Shown: positions 1 to 7,413 of the stretch, one piece after another
Position numbering within the stretch: the first letter of the stretch is position 1
How the letters are laid out: every line of letters starts with the position of its first letter
Assembly: GCA_028875655.1 (NCBI GenBank)
Contig: JAPPCX010000052.1
Location: 1-37,926 of the forward strand
Direction: 5' to 3'
DNA: 37,926 bases
Origin: Chloroflexota bacterium
GTDB taxonomy: Bacteria > Chloroflexota > Dehalococcoidia > Lucifugimonadales > UBA3495
Program-made: the position numbers and the translations under genes
Notes under the pieces: generated by a model
Told to the model about the DNA's origin: nothing
Database searches by the model: none
What the model saw: only the letters and a program-made list of their open reading frames with translations

Positions 1-103
1 TCAGCAGTTTCTCGACCCGATTTTTCAGCTTCCTAAAATCCGGGATGACTCATGTATCCAGGAAATCCCTTGCCTCCCTTACGTTCATTGAAAGAAGGAC
101 TCT

Positions 104-130
104 CTGGATTCCCGCTTTCGCGGGAATGAC
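104..130. repeat. dRS3-like palindromic repeat
   Basis: A 27-bp palindromic unit with ATTCCC and GGGAAT arms around an 8-bp centre. The same unit recurs near 3404, 23422, 26503 and (variant) 26560. It lies in the non-coding stretch 1-175 downstream of the MFS gene. I see nothing else in that stretch. The arm pattern resembles the dRS3 repeats described in Neisseria, but relatedness is not implied. Confidence 0.75.
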
Positions 131-175
131 GTTCAATCGGCATAGGATCCGACCGAGTCTGAACTGTTACCACGG

Positions 176-1495
176 CTACGGCCTCCGCCACGTCCGCGCC
201 GCCGCCATCAGACCCGCCGCCACCACCGCCACGCCGGCCAGCGCCAGGAACACCTCCCGGTACGTACCTGTGCTGTCGTAAGCGATTCCCGAAACCAACG
301 GCCCCACGGCGAAACCCAGCACCTGCGTCGCCCGTCCAACGCCGTGTATCGCGCCCAGCGACCCTCGCCCATAGTTGGCCGCCCACATCAGCGGCGCCAG
401 CGTGTTGATTCCCGTGCCGATCAATCCCATCAGGATCACCACCGCGTAGGTCTCTGCCAGCGTATCCGTCCCCACCAGCAGCATCAGTGCCGTCGCGCTC
501 ATCAGGTACAGTCCCGCCATGAGCCATCGGGGCGACCATCGGTCTGCCGCAATCCCCGCCAGCATTGCCCCTGCCGCGCCCGCCGTTGCCATTACACTGA
601 TGGCTCCCACCGCAGCCGCCACGTTCAAGCCCCGTGCCGTCAGGTACGGCACCAGGTGCAGCCCGGGGCCGGATACCGCGTTGCTGCCCAGGAACAGCGA
701 CGCCAGCGCGATCCAGAACGCCGGCGTCCGCGCCGCATCTCGCAGCGTCAGCGACCGCTCTGCCACCGCGACTTCCGCACCCGGAGTCTCCCCGTCGGCT
801 ACGACTCGCTCATGCTCGGTTACGGCCCGTTCATGTTCGCTATCAGTCCGCTCATGGTGAGCCTGTCGAACCACGAGCGGACTGTCGCCGTCCACGGCCA
901 GCCCCATGTCCTCCGGCTGCCGCCGCACCCACAGCGCGCATGGAATCACGCCCAGCGCGAACATCAACGCCGCCAGCATCAGCCACGCCGAACGCCAGCC
1001 CCACTGCCCGATCACCAGTTGCGTCAGCGGGGCCAGCACGATGACACCCACCGTTTCCACCAGGAAGACCAGGCCGGTGGCCCGTCCCCGGTAACGCTCG
1101 AACCACTTGCCGGCCGCCACCGAAGCGCCAATTTTGACTCCGCCCTGGTCGGCAATCCGCGACACTGTGAACGCCAGGTAGAACCCCACCAGCGTCTGCA
1201 TCAACGACAGGTACACGCAGCCCAGCCCGATGATGCTCCCGCCGACCACCAGCGTCAACCGCGACCCGAACCGGTCCACCAACCGCCCGATAAATGGCGC
1301 CAGCGCCGCGCCCAATATCGCTCCCAGCGTCGTCGCGCCGGCAATCTCCGTGCGGCCCCAGCCGAACTCATCGGACATGGGCACCACAAAGATGGTCAGT
1401 ATGGATATGGCCGACGCCGCGTTGGCAAACCCGATGCTCCCCGACGCGCCGGCAACCACCCACCCGTAGTACAGTGATCTCGGCCAGAGTCTCAT
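176..1495 (-). CDS. MFS transporter
   Basis: Major facilitator superfamily permease of 439 aa in the inner membrane, substrate unknown. The N-terminus (RSLYYGWVVAGASG) and the loop 2-3 motif GRLVDRFGSR are typical of the oxalate/monocarboxylate-like MFS_1 group. About 12 hydrophobic segments are visible, in two halves. The central cytoplasmic loop carries an unusual charged stretch rich in His, Glu and Arg, built from a dispersed repeat and three 7-residue tandem units (see 794-880). After it, DAARTPAFW begins the second half. I chose the ATG at 1495 because it precedes the conserved start. A GTG at 1525 is possible and neither has a strong ribosome binding site. It lies 65 bp downstream of the cyclophilin gene on the same strand, so the two may be co-transcribed. 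Confidence 0.9.
   Translation of the reverse strand: MRLWPRSLYYGWVVAGASGSIGFANAASAISILTIFVVPMSDEFGWGRTEIAGATTLGAILGAALAPFIGRLVDRFGSRLTLVVGGSIIGLGCVYLSLMQTLVGFYLAFTVSRIADQGGVKIGASVAAGKWFERYRGRATGLVFLVETVGVIVLAPLTQLVIGQWGWRSAWLMLAALMFALGVIPCALWVRRQPEDMGLAVDGDSPLVVRQAHHERTDSEHERAVTEHERVVADGETPGAEVAVAERSLTLRDAARTPAFWIALASLFLGSNAVSGPGLHLVPYLTARGLNVAAAVGAISVMATAGAAGAMLAGIAADRWSPRWLMAGLYLMSATALMLLVGTDTLAETYAVVILMGLIGTGINTLAPLMWAANYGRGSLGAIHGVGRATQVLGFAVGPLVSGIAYDSTGTYREVFLALAGVAVVAAGLMAAARTWRRP
794..880 (-). repeat. In-frame dispersed repeat plus three 21-bp tandem units
   Basis: Inside the MFS gene. Positions 794-814, 815-835 and 836-856 are three degenerate 21-bp units encoding HERTDSE, HERAVTE and HERVVAD (in protein order). 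They abut 857-880, which encodes VVRQAHHER. That peptide is, from memory, a common translation of a short dispersed repeat found in many genomes. All units keep the reading frame and fall in the central cytoplasmic loop. Confidence 0.7.
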
Positions 1496-1560
1496 ACTGC
1501 ACAAAACGCAAAGGGGCAGGCACACAGCCCACCCCTGCAGCGAGTTTCAACCCCCCGAGA

Positions 1561-2097
1561 CTAGCCGATGTCGGTCTCGGTGATCTCGATGTTCTGGATG
1601 GCCAACCGCTCGGTGGGCTGGCTGTTCTCGCCGCCGCGACTCTGGCGCACCGGAGACGTCGCCAATGCCTCCAGCACGTCGTCGCCTTCCGTCAGCATAC
1701 CGAAAATCGTGTAGTTGGGCGGCAGGCCCACGTCGGCCCCGTGCACGATGAACCACTGGCTGCCGTTAGTGTTCGGCCCGGCGTTGGCCATCGCCAGGGT
1801 GCCCCGCGTGTACGAGCGCGTGACCTCCTCGTCGCGGAACCGGTAGCCGGGGCCGCCCGTGCCGTCGCCGCGCGGGCAGCCGCCCTGGATCATGAACCCG
1901 TTGATGACCCGGTGGAACTGGTTGCCCTCGTAAAAGCCGTCACGGGCCAGGAAAACGAAATTGTTGACCGTAAGCGGCGCGACCTCCGACAAAAGCTCGA
2001 TGGTCATGTCGCCTTTGTCGGTTTTGACCACGGCATGGTAACGCTTGGTCGCCTCGATCACGAGGCCGGGCGGGTTTTCGTACTGCTTTGGAGGCAT
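1561..2097 (-). CDS. Peptidyl-prolyl cis-trans isomerase, cyclophilin type
   Basis: Cytoplasmic cyclophilin of 178 aa catalysing cis-trans isomerisation of Xaa-Pro bonds. No signal peptide is visible. The family core is present: the FHRVI-GFMIQGG segment with the catalytic Arg, then TLAMANAGPNTNGSQWFI, then the FGMLTEG segment. The start at 2097 is favoured by an AGGAG about 8 nt upstream and by the absence of family sequence further upstream. It is transcribed divergently from the dehydrogenase at 2289. A TATAAT on the minus strand at 2146-2141 is a likely -10 element. The MFS gene follows on the same strand. Confidence 0.93.
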   Translation of the reverse strand: MPPKQYENPPGLVIEATKRYHAVVKTDKGDMTIELLSEVAPLTVNNFVFLARDGFYEGNQFHRVINGFMIQGGCPRGDGTGGPGYRFRDEEVTRSYTRGTLAMANAGPNTNGSQWFIVHGADVGLPPNYTIFGMLTEGDDVLEALATSPVRQSRGGENSQPTERLAIQNIEITETDIG

Positions 2098-2140
2098 TGA
2101 TTTGTTCTCCTGAAGTTGATAATGCGGATTAACTGCGGGG

Positions 2141-2186
2141 ATTATACCCCAACCTGTCCAGAGCAACCGGTACCATGTTTTATAAT
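2141..2186. promoter_or_regulatory. Divergent promoter pair (-10 elements)
   Basis: Two perfect TATAAT hexamers sit back to back in the divergent intergenic region: minus strand at 2146-2141 for the cyclophilin, plus strand at 2181-2186 for the dehydrogenase. I see no convincing -35 at 16-18 bp for either, so the assignment rests on the -10 boxes and the position. Confidence 0.5.
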
Positions 2187-2288
2187 AGTAGTAGAGGTGA
2201 GCATCTCTAAGTGCGGCAACCCCGCCGGCATCCGCCGGAGCGGGCCGCCCCGATCTCCGACGCACCTCTGGATACAGGAGGCGATACT

Positions 2289-3356
2289 ATGAAAATCCTC
2301 AATAAGATGACCGAATACGGACACGAGCAGGTCGCCATGTACAACGACCCCGAATCGGGCCTGCGCGGCATAATCGCGATTCACGATACCACGCTCGGCC
2401 CCTCCTGCGGCGGCACCCGAATGTGGCCCTACGCCTCCGAAGCCGACGCGCTGGCCGACGCGCTGCGCCTGTCCCAGGCCATGACCTACAAGTCGGCGGC
2501 GGCCGGCCTGAACCTGGGCGGCGGCAAGGGCGTCATCATCGGCGACCCCCGGTTCGATAAGACCGAGGGCCTGCTGCGAGCCTGGGGTCGGTTCGTCGAT
2601 ACCTTGGGTGGCCGCTACCTGACCACGACCGACGTCGGCACCACTGGCCGCGACCTGGAATCCGTCCATCAGGAAACCCGGCACGTGGTCGGCCTGGACA
2701 CAACTCTCGGCGGCAGCGGCGATACGTCCATCATGACCGGCCTGGGCATCTACATGGGTATGCGCGCCTGCGCCGCCCACGCCTGGGGCTCCGACTCGCT
2801 CCGGGGCAAGACCGTCGCCATGCAGGGATTCGGCAAGGTGGCTACCCACACCGCAGAGCATCTGCTGGAAGACGACGCGCGGATTTTCGCCACCGACATC
2901 AGCGAGGCCGCGCTGGACAAGGCCCGGCAGATGGGCGTCCAGGTGGTGTCGCCGGACGAAATCTACGACGTGGAGTGCGACATATTCGCGCCCTGCGCCC
3001 TGGGCGGCGTCATCAACGCCGAAACCATCGACCGCCTGCGTTGCAGCATCGTGGCCGGCGGCGCCAACAACCAGCTGGCAACCCCCGAGGACGGCGAGGA
3101 GCTGCACCGCCGGGGCATTATCTACGCCCCCGACTTTCTGATCAACGCTGGCGGCATCATCAACGCCGCCGCCGAGATCGGCCAGCCGTACAACCCCGAC
3201 CGTTCCCGCCAGCAGACCGAGCGCATCTACGAGCAGATGGCCGCCGTCCTCACCACCTCCAGCAAAAAGGAAATCTCCACGGCGAGGGCAGCCGACCTCC
3301 TCGCGGAAAAGCGACTCGCCTCCGTGCGCGGCATCCGCCACGTCTGGCGCGGCTAA
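2289..3356 (+). CDS. Leucine/valine-type amino acid dehydrogenase (Glu/Leu/Phe/Val family)
   Basis: NAD-dependent branched-chain or aromatic amino acid dehydrogenase of 355 aa, which interconverts L-amino acids and 2-oxo acids plus ammonia. The substrate-binding half shows GGTRMWPY and the catalytic-lysine segment YKSAAAGLNLGGGKGVI. The Rossmann half shows VAMQGFGKVATHTAEHL and ends with VAGGANNQL and a typical INAGGIINAAAE segment. Length and motifs match the leucine/valine dehydrogenase subgroup. Substrate preference cannot be read. The start at 2289 has a perfect AGGAGG (2276-2281) 7 nt upstream. It is a single-gene unit with its own promoter, probably serving amino acid catabolism. Confidence 0.9.
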   Translation: MKILNKMTEYGHEQVAMYNDPESGLRGIIAIHDTTLGPSCGGTRMWPYASEADALADALRLSQAMTYKSAAAGLNLGGGKGVIIGDPRFDKTEGLLRAWGRFVDTLGGRYLTTTDVGTTGRDLESVHQETRHVVGLDTTLGGSGDTSIMTGLGIYMGMRACAAHAWGSDSLRGKTVAMQGFGKVATHTAEHLLEDDARIFATDISEAALDKARQMGVQVVSPDEIYDVECDIFAPCALGGVINAETIDRLRCSIVAGGANNQLATPEDGEELHRRGIIYAPDFLINAGGIINAAAEIGQPYNPDRSRQQTERIYEQMAAVLTTSSKKEISTARAADLLAEKRLASVRGIRHVWRG

Positions 3357-3403
3357 AAACACCCCGACACTCCCCCACAACCCTGTTGTCCGCGCACAAC
3401 CCC

Positions 3404-3455
3404 GTCATTCCCGCGTAGGCGGGAATCCAGTAGGGGCGGGTTTCAAACCCGCCCC
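3404..3455. repeat. dRS3-like repeat fused to a GTAGGGGCGGG palindrome
   Basis: Two different palindromes lie head to tail. The dRS3-like unit at 3404-3430 (ATTCCC/GGGAAT arms) shares its last base with a 26-bp GTAGGGGCGGG palindrome at 3430-3455 whose arms are GGGGCGGGTTT and AAACCCGCCCC. The second type recurs at 11102. They sit between the dehydrogenase stop and the DUF3179 tail remnant and may also act as a bidirectional terminator. Confidence 0.75.
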
Positions 3456-3465
3456 GTTTATTGCC

Positions 3466-3517
3466 CCCGATACACCACCGTATCCGGCCTGTACACGGCC
3501 CACGAGAACCAAGAATG
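3466..3517 (-). pseudogene. Remnant of a DUF3179 C-terminal tail (duplicate)
   Basis: On the minus strand this stretch translates as WFSWAVYRPDTVVY, identical to the last residues of the DUF3179 gene that ends at 3965. Over 41 bp (3471-3511 against 3975-4015) only three bases differ, and each falls in a third codon position with no change of residue. The copy reads on without the stop seen at 3965. Upstream it joins directly to the stop codon of the aspartic protease gene. It is best explained as the surviving tail of a second DUF3179 copy or of a partial duplication. Confidence 0.75.
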
Positions 3518-3901
3518 CTAACTGCCAATCACCCGAAAGCCTCTGAGTCGGGTTGCCGGGAGCCTGTGAAGCGTCTGGTTGTGCGGATCCACTTCAATGC
3601 CCACCGATTCGAGGGCGGTCACGCCTAACAACGGCTCAGCGTTTTCATCACCGAACACGATAGTTCCCCAGGTGGTTTCTCCCATGAACTCGATTTTCCC
3701 GCCGGCAATGTCCAAGCGGATTTCGCTCCCGTCGGCCTGGCCGTATCTCCGCTGTGCTTCCGGAACCAGGCCAATGGCCTCAAGGTGGGGCCTGGGAACG
3801 AGACAATCGGTAGCTCCGGTGTCAACCAGGAAAAGCCCTTCCCATACTCGTTCAGGATCGGATGGATTCCGTATTGCCACGGTTACGCGTGTTGCGCCCA
3901 T
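3518..3901 (-). CDS. Clan AA (retropepsin-like) aspartic protease family protein
   Basis: A 127-aa single-domain protein with the retroviral-type aspartic protease signature: LVDTGAT at about residues 25-31 (catalytic Asp27) and the LLGVTALESVGIEVDP segment near residues 91-106. No signal peptide or membrane segment is visible. Bacterial members are thought to work as homodimers and their substrates are mostly unknown. The ATG at 3901 is preceded by a GAGG-type site. The gene lies between the complete DUF3179 gene (63 bp upstream) and a duplicated DUF3179 tail. Its final codons and stop appear to be at the join with that tail, so it may have been inserted there. Confidence 0.8.
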   Translation of the reverse strand: MGATRVTVAIRNPSDPERVWEGLFLVDTGATDCLVPRPHLEAIGLVPEAQRRYGQADGSEIRLDIAGGKIEFMGETTWGTIVFGDENAEPLLGVTALESVGIEVDPHNQTLHRLPATRLRGFRVIGS

Positions 3902-3964
3902 TTTGTGCCTCTAGTCAGGTAGCTCGGTTGGTCCGGCTATCATCCTAACACAGCGCGGTTGTAT

Positions 3965-5326
3965 TCATCTCATGTACACCACCGTATCGGGTCTGTACAC
4001 CGCCCACGAGAACCACAACTGCCCAATGCGCCCCGGCACCGGCGTCAACTGCGTTCCCGCCAACGGGCCGCTCGTGGCGTGCCCGAATATGTTCCACGCG
4101 CTGCCTGTTTGCGTATCAGTGATGATCCCCTCGGCGTCTGCGCCGAACGTCAGCCTCTCTCCGTCTGGCGTTACCGGCGAAAAGACGCCGGCCGTACCCA
4201 CGTCTCTCCCCCGTGACACGGTGCCGGCGTCCAGCGCCGAGGCAGTGCCGGGCGTCCAGAACACCACGATGTCCTCTCCGCCCACGCTGGCCGACACCAC
4301 GCGCTCCTCGGCAAGCGCAGTGAACGACACCGCCCACGCATCGCCGCCCCGCTCAATGGCCACCACGCGCTCCACGGCCGGCAGGCGGGGGTCCTCCTCA
4401 CCCTCGAACAGGAAGGGCGATCTGCCTGGGCGGTCATACCCCGCGTAGGGGTTGCTGCCGTAGGGCCTACCGGAATTCGGACGCGAAAGCACCTTGCCAT
4501 CCGGGAACATGGCCTTGAAATCGCCCCACGATGCTATCGACAGGTAAAGCTGCTCCAGCTTATGCCCCGCGTAGTGTCCGATGACGCCCTCGCCGCCGAA
4601 TTCCTGCCACCAGGATTCGGTCTGCCGGTCGTACATCAGCAGGTTGCTGTCCCGCAGCGCTCCCGTCGTCCCGAAGTCCAGTATCTCGCCCTCAACCGTC
4701 CGCCTGAACACGAAGGCGGTATTGCACAGTGGTCAATACGTTATGACCACCGGCTCGCCGCCAACGGTGTCGTTGACCAGCTCGTGCCACACCATCACTT
4801 GCACCGGGTAGGCCCGTGCGTCGCCGTTCAGGTCCGCTATCTGGACCGCCTCCAGGTCGTCGAGCCACTCGTCGGCGTCCGTCACGGACTCAAACGTGGG
4901 GTTGTCGATGGCCGGAATACCGTCCTTGGGCGGTCCGCCCGTCATTATCTCGTTGAATGAGATGGTGGTGCGCGTGAAGTCGGTGGCCCAGGACGCTCGC
5001 AGCAGACTCTCATACTTGGAACGGGTTCGTGCCGCCTGTTCAGCATCCACCGTCATCACGCCTACCTCCCTGGCTATCGGAATCGACGTAGCCGTTGGCA
5101 GCATGGTAGCGGCTGATTCCACTCGCGCAGTGGCCAACGGCGTCGCAGCATTGCCTAACTCTGCTGTGGGCAGCGCGGTCGCCGGCGCAAGGGTCGGCGC
5201 GACGGCGTCCGTAGGCGCCAAAGGTGCGGCTAACGATCCCGCGCTCGGCGATTCCTGCGTCGGCGCGCAGGCCCATACCACCGGCACCACTAAAAGCAGT
5301 ATAACCAGCACGGCTGTGCGGGGCAT
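3965..5326 (-). CDS. DUF3179 lipoprotein with in-frame TGA at the conserved Cys (candidate selenoprotein)
   Basis: A 453-codon reading frame interrupted only by TGA at 4735-4733. The N-terminus is a lipoprotein signal (hydrophobic residues 4-18, then VVWAC) followed by a Thr/Ala/Pro-rich linker to about residue 85. The rest is DUF3179. Before the TGA comes MVWHELVNDTVGGEPVVITY and after it PLCNTAFVFRR, then DFGTTGALRDSNLLMYDRQT. From family knowledge the interrupted position is Cys in Y-C-P-L-C-N, so reading TGA as selenocysteine gives a U-x-x-C motif at residue 198. The flanks stay in the same frame with no other lesion. A hairpin at 4700-4719 could serve as a SECIS. The alternative is a Cys-to-stop mutation producing a 197-aa fragment. 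A GTG at 5338 with GGAG 8 nt upstream is an equally possible start. It follows the permease gene by 47 bp, so it is probably the last cistron of the ABC importer operon. DUF3179 function is unknown. Confidence 0.8.
4700..4719 (-). promoter_or_regulatory. Candidate bacterial SECIS hairpin
   Basis: In the mRNA sense, a perfect 6-bp stem CCGCCU/AGGCGG closes an 8-nt loop UCGUGUUC. The stem begins 14 nt after the UGA codon and the first loop G is 22 nt after it. Bacterial SECIS elements are short hairpins just downstream of UGA with a G/U in the apical loop, so distance and shape fit. The stem also encodes protein and GC-rich DNA forms such stems by chance, so this is suggestive only. Confidence 0.4.
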
Positions 5327-5373
5327 CGTGCTGGTCACATGTGGCACTCCGACCGTACGTGTCGCCGTCAATC

Positions 5374-6282
5374 CTACCGGCCGCGCAGGCGCGGGTCGAA
5401 TACGTCCCTCAACGCGTCGCCCAGCAGGTTGAATCCCATCACCACCAGGAAAATGGCCAGGCCGGGGGATATGGCCAGCCACGGGCCGGCTTTGACGTGG
5501 GCCGAAGCCGCGCGAACTAACATCCCGCCCCAACTCGGCTGGTCGGGCGGAGTGCCCACGCCCAGGAAAGACAGCGACGATTCAATGATGATGGCGAACC
5601 CCAGGTAGTACGTCGCCAGCACCAGGTAAGTGGCGAAACAGTTGGGCACGATGTGTCGCATGATAATCCGCCAGGGCGGAGCGCCGATTGCCGTCGCAGC
5701 CGTCACGTAGTCCAACTCCCGCAACGACAACACTTGCGAGCGCACCGTTCTGATCACGGGCGCGACCATCCCGATCACGATGGCCAGGATCACGGTGTTC
5801 AGCGACGGCGTGACCACCGCCATAATCGCTAGGGCGATCAGCAGGCCCGGCAACGACATCAGGGCGTCCACGATGCGCTGCGAAACGGTGTCCACTATGC
5901 CGCCGATGTAGGTGAGGGCCACTCCGATGATGAAGCTGCCGGTGATGCCCACAACCACGCTGCCCAAGCCAACGTACAAAGAGATACGCGCGCCGTAGAT
6001 CAGCCGGCTCAATACGTCCCGGCCCACGTAGTCGGCGCCGAGCAGGTAGTTGGCATTGGGCGCCTCCCAGGGCAAAGCGGGCGTGGACCTAGGGTCGTAA
6101 GGCGCCAGCACCGGCGCCAGCGCAGCCACTACTACGAGCAGCACAACAATCAAACCGCCCACCGCGCCCAGTGGCTTCGTGCGAACGAAACGCGTGAATC
6201 CAGTCCATGAACGCGCTGCCAACCCGGGGGCCGGAAGACCCTCGCGGGTTAGAGTTGCCTGTTCGGTGGTTTGATCAATCAT
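5374..6282 (-). CDS. ABC transporter permease, DppC/OppC type
   Basis: Inner-membrane permease of 302 aa in the peptide/nickel importer family. A cytoplasmic N-tail of about 35 residues precedes the first hydrophobic segment, followed by the family block LLGADYVGRDVLSRLIYGAR. The binding-protein-dependent transport domain carries the EAA loop around ATAIGAPPWRIIMRHIVPN, which contacts the ATPase. The end (GDALRDVFDPRLRG) is characteristic. It pairs with the DppB-type permease 51 bp upstream and the substrate-binding protein further up. No ATPase genes occur in this cluster, so the importer must use ATPase subunits encoded elsewhere. Confidence 0.93.
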   Translation of the reverse strand: MIDQTTEQATLTREGLPAPGLAARSWTGFTRFVRTKPLGAVGGLIVVLLVVVAALAPVLAPYDPRSTPALPWEAPNANYLLGADYVGRDVLSRLIYGARISLYVGLGSVVVGITGSFIIGVALTYIGGIVDTVSQRIVDALMSLPGLLIALAIMAVVTPSLNTVILAIVIGMVAPVIRTVRSQVLSLRELDYVTAATAIGAPPWRIIMRHIVPNCFATYLVLATYYLGFAIIIESSLSFLGVGTPPDQPSWGGMLVRAASAHVKAGPWLAISPGLAIFLVVMGFNLLGDALRDVFDPRLRGR

Positions 6283-6333
6283 GGCAACACCTGCCGATGG
6301 GAACTTGCTGTCGTCTGCGTTGGGGACCCGCGG

Positions 6334-7293
6334 CTACGAGTAGCGGATCCGCGGGTCCAGGATGCCGTAGAGCATATCGATGAGCAGGTTGAGCAACAGG
6401 ACTACCGCCGCGGTCATCAGGATAACGCCCTGGATCACCGGGAAGTCCCGGTGGTTGATGGCGTCGATCAAGAAGTTGCCCACGCCGGGGACGACGAAGA
6501 TCTGCTCAACGATAATCACGCCGCCCAGCAAACGCCCGAACTGGTAGCCGGACACCGTGACCACCGGAAGCAGGGCGTTTTTCAGCGCGTGGCGACCCAC
6601 CACGACCCACTCGCGCAATCCCTTGGAACGCGCCGTCCTCATGTAGTCTTCGCGCATCACTTCCAGCATCGCCGATCTCGTGACGCGGGCGGTGAACGCC
6701 ATGTCATGGAAGCCGATCACTGCCGCCGGCAGCACCATCAACTTCAGGTTCTGTATCGGGTCTTCCCATAAATGGGCGTATTCCAGCGGCGGCAGCCAGC
6801 CCGTCCCATACACCAGCGCGTAAATGACCAGCACCCCGATCCAGAAGGTCGGCATGGCGATGCCCAACAGCGCGATGACTCGGCTGGCGTAGTCCATGCC
6901 GGAGTCTTGCTTCATCGCCGACAGGATACCTAGTGGCACGGCGGTGACGAAGGCCATCACGATAGCCAGCACCGCCAGCTCGAAGGTTCTGGCGAAGCGC
7001 TCCACCAACTCCAGGCCGAACGGCTGGCCATAATAAAGGGATATGCCCAGGTCGCCGCGGACGACGCCCCACAGCCAGTCGGCGTATTGCACGTAGATTG
7101 GACGGTTGAGGCCCAGGTCCTCGCGCAAACGCTCGAAGTCCTCGGTGGTGACCGTCCCGCTGGCGTCCTCGCCGGTGAGCAGGAAAACGGCAGCGTCCCC
7201 CGGCACTATGGAGAACAGCCCGAACACCAGGATGGTGGCCAGCAGCATAGTGGGAATGAAGAGGAGAAATCTTCGAATCAGGTACTGAGACAT
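6334..7293 (-). CDS. ABC transporter permease, DppB/OppB type
   Basis: Inner-membrane permease of 319 aa, partner of the DppC-type protein. It opens with MSQYLIRRFLLFIPTMLL and a first membrane span, then the periplasmic IVPGDAA segment. It has about six membrane spans and an EAA loop in the segment MRTARSKGLREWVVVGRHAL. It ends with LLIDMLYGILDPRIR, the usual DppB terminus. It lies 120 bp downstream of the substrate-binding protein gene, with a hairpin between them that may lower permease expression relative to the binding protein. Confidence 0.93.
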   Translation of the reverse strand: MSQYLIRRFLLFIPTMLLATILVFGLFSIVPGDAAVFLLTGEDASGTVTTEDFERLREDLGLNRPIYVQYADWLWGVVRGDLGISLYYGQPFGLELVERFARTFELAVLAIVMAFVTAVPLGILSAMKQDSGMDYASRVIALLGIAMPTFWIGVLVIYALVYGTGWLPPLEYAHLWEDPIQNLKLMVLPAAVIGFHDMAFTARVTRSAMLEVMREDYMRTARSKGLREWVVVGRHALKNALLPVVTVSGYQFGRLLGGVIIVEQIFVVPGVGNFLIDAINHRDFPVIQGVILMTAAVVLLLNLLIDMLYGILDPRIRYS

Positions 7294-7346
7294 TCCTCAA
7301 CTCCTGCCGGCGTTACCAGCAAAGCGATTCTCGTTATTATGCACAG

Positions 7347-7379
7347 TTGGCCGGCCCTTTACGGATGAGAGCCGGCCAA
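7347..7379 (-). terminator. Intercistronic hairpin between binding protein and permease
   Basis: A perfect 9-bp inverted repeat (TTGGCCGGC at 7347-7355 and its complement at 7371-7379) around a 15-nt loop, 35 bp after the stop of the substrate-binding protein. There is no T-run after it, so it is better read as an mRNA-stabilising or attenuating stem than as a full terminator. Confidence 0.5.
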
Positions 7380-7413
7380 GCGTTTATGGTTGGTTAGCCA
7401 AGCGTGGACTGGC

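Noticed and set aside
2142-3380. Minus-strand open frame opposite the amino acid dehydrogenase
   Set aside because: Shadow of the dehydrogenase, which has a perfect ribosome site and intact motifs.
4733-4735. Reading the DUF3179 region as two separate genes or as a frameshift
   Set aside because: Both halves are in the same frame and the family sequence is continuous across the TGA; the downstream half has no ribosome site or proper start, only an internal GTG at 4711.
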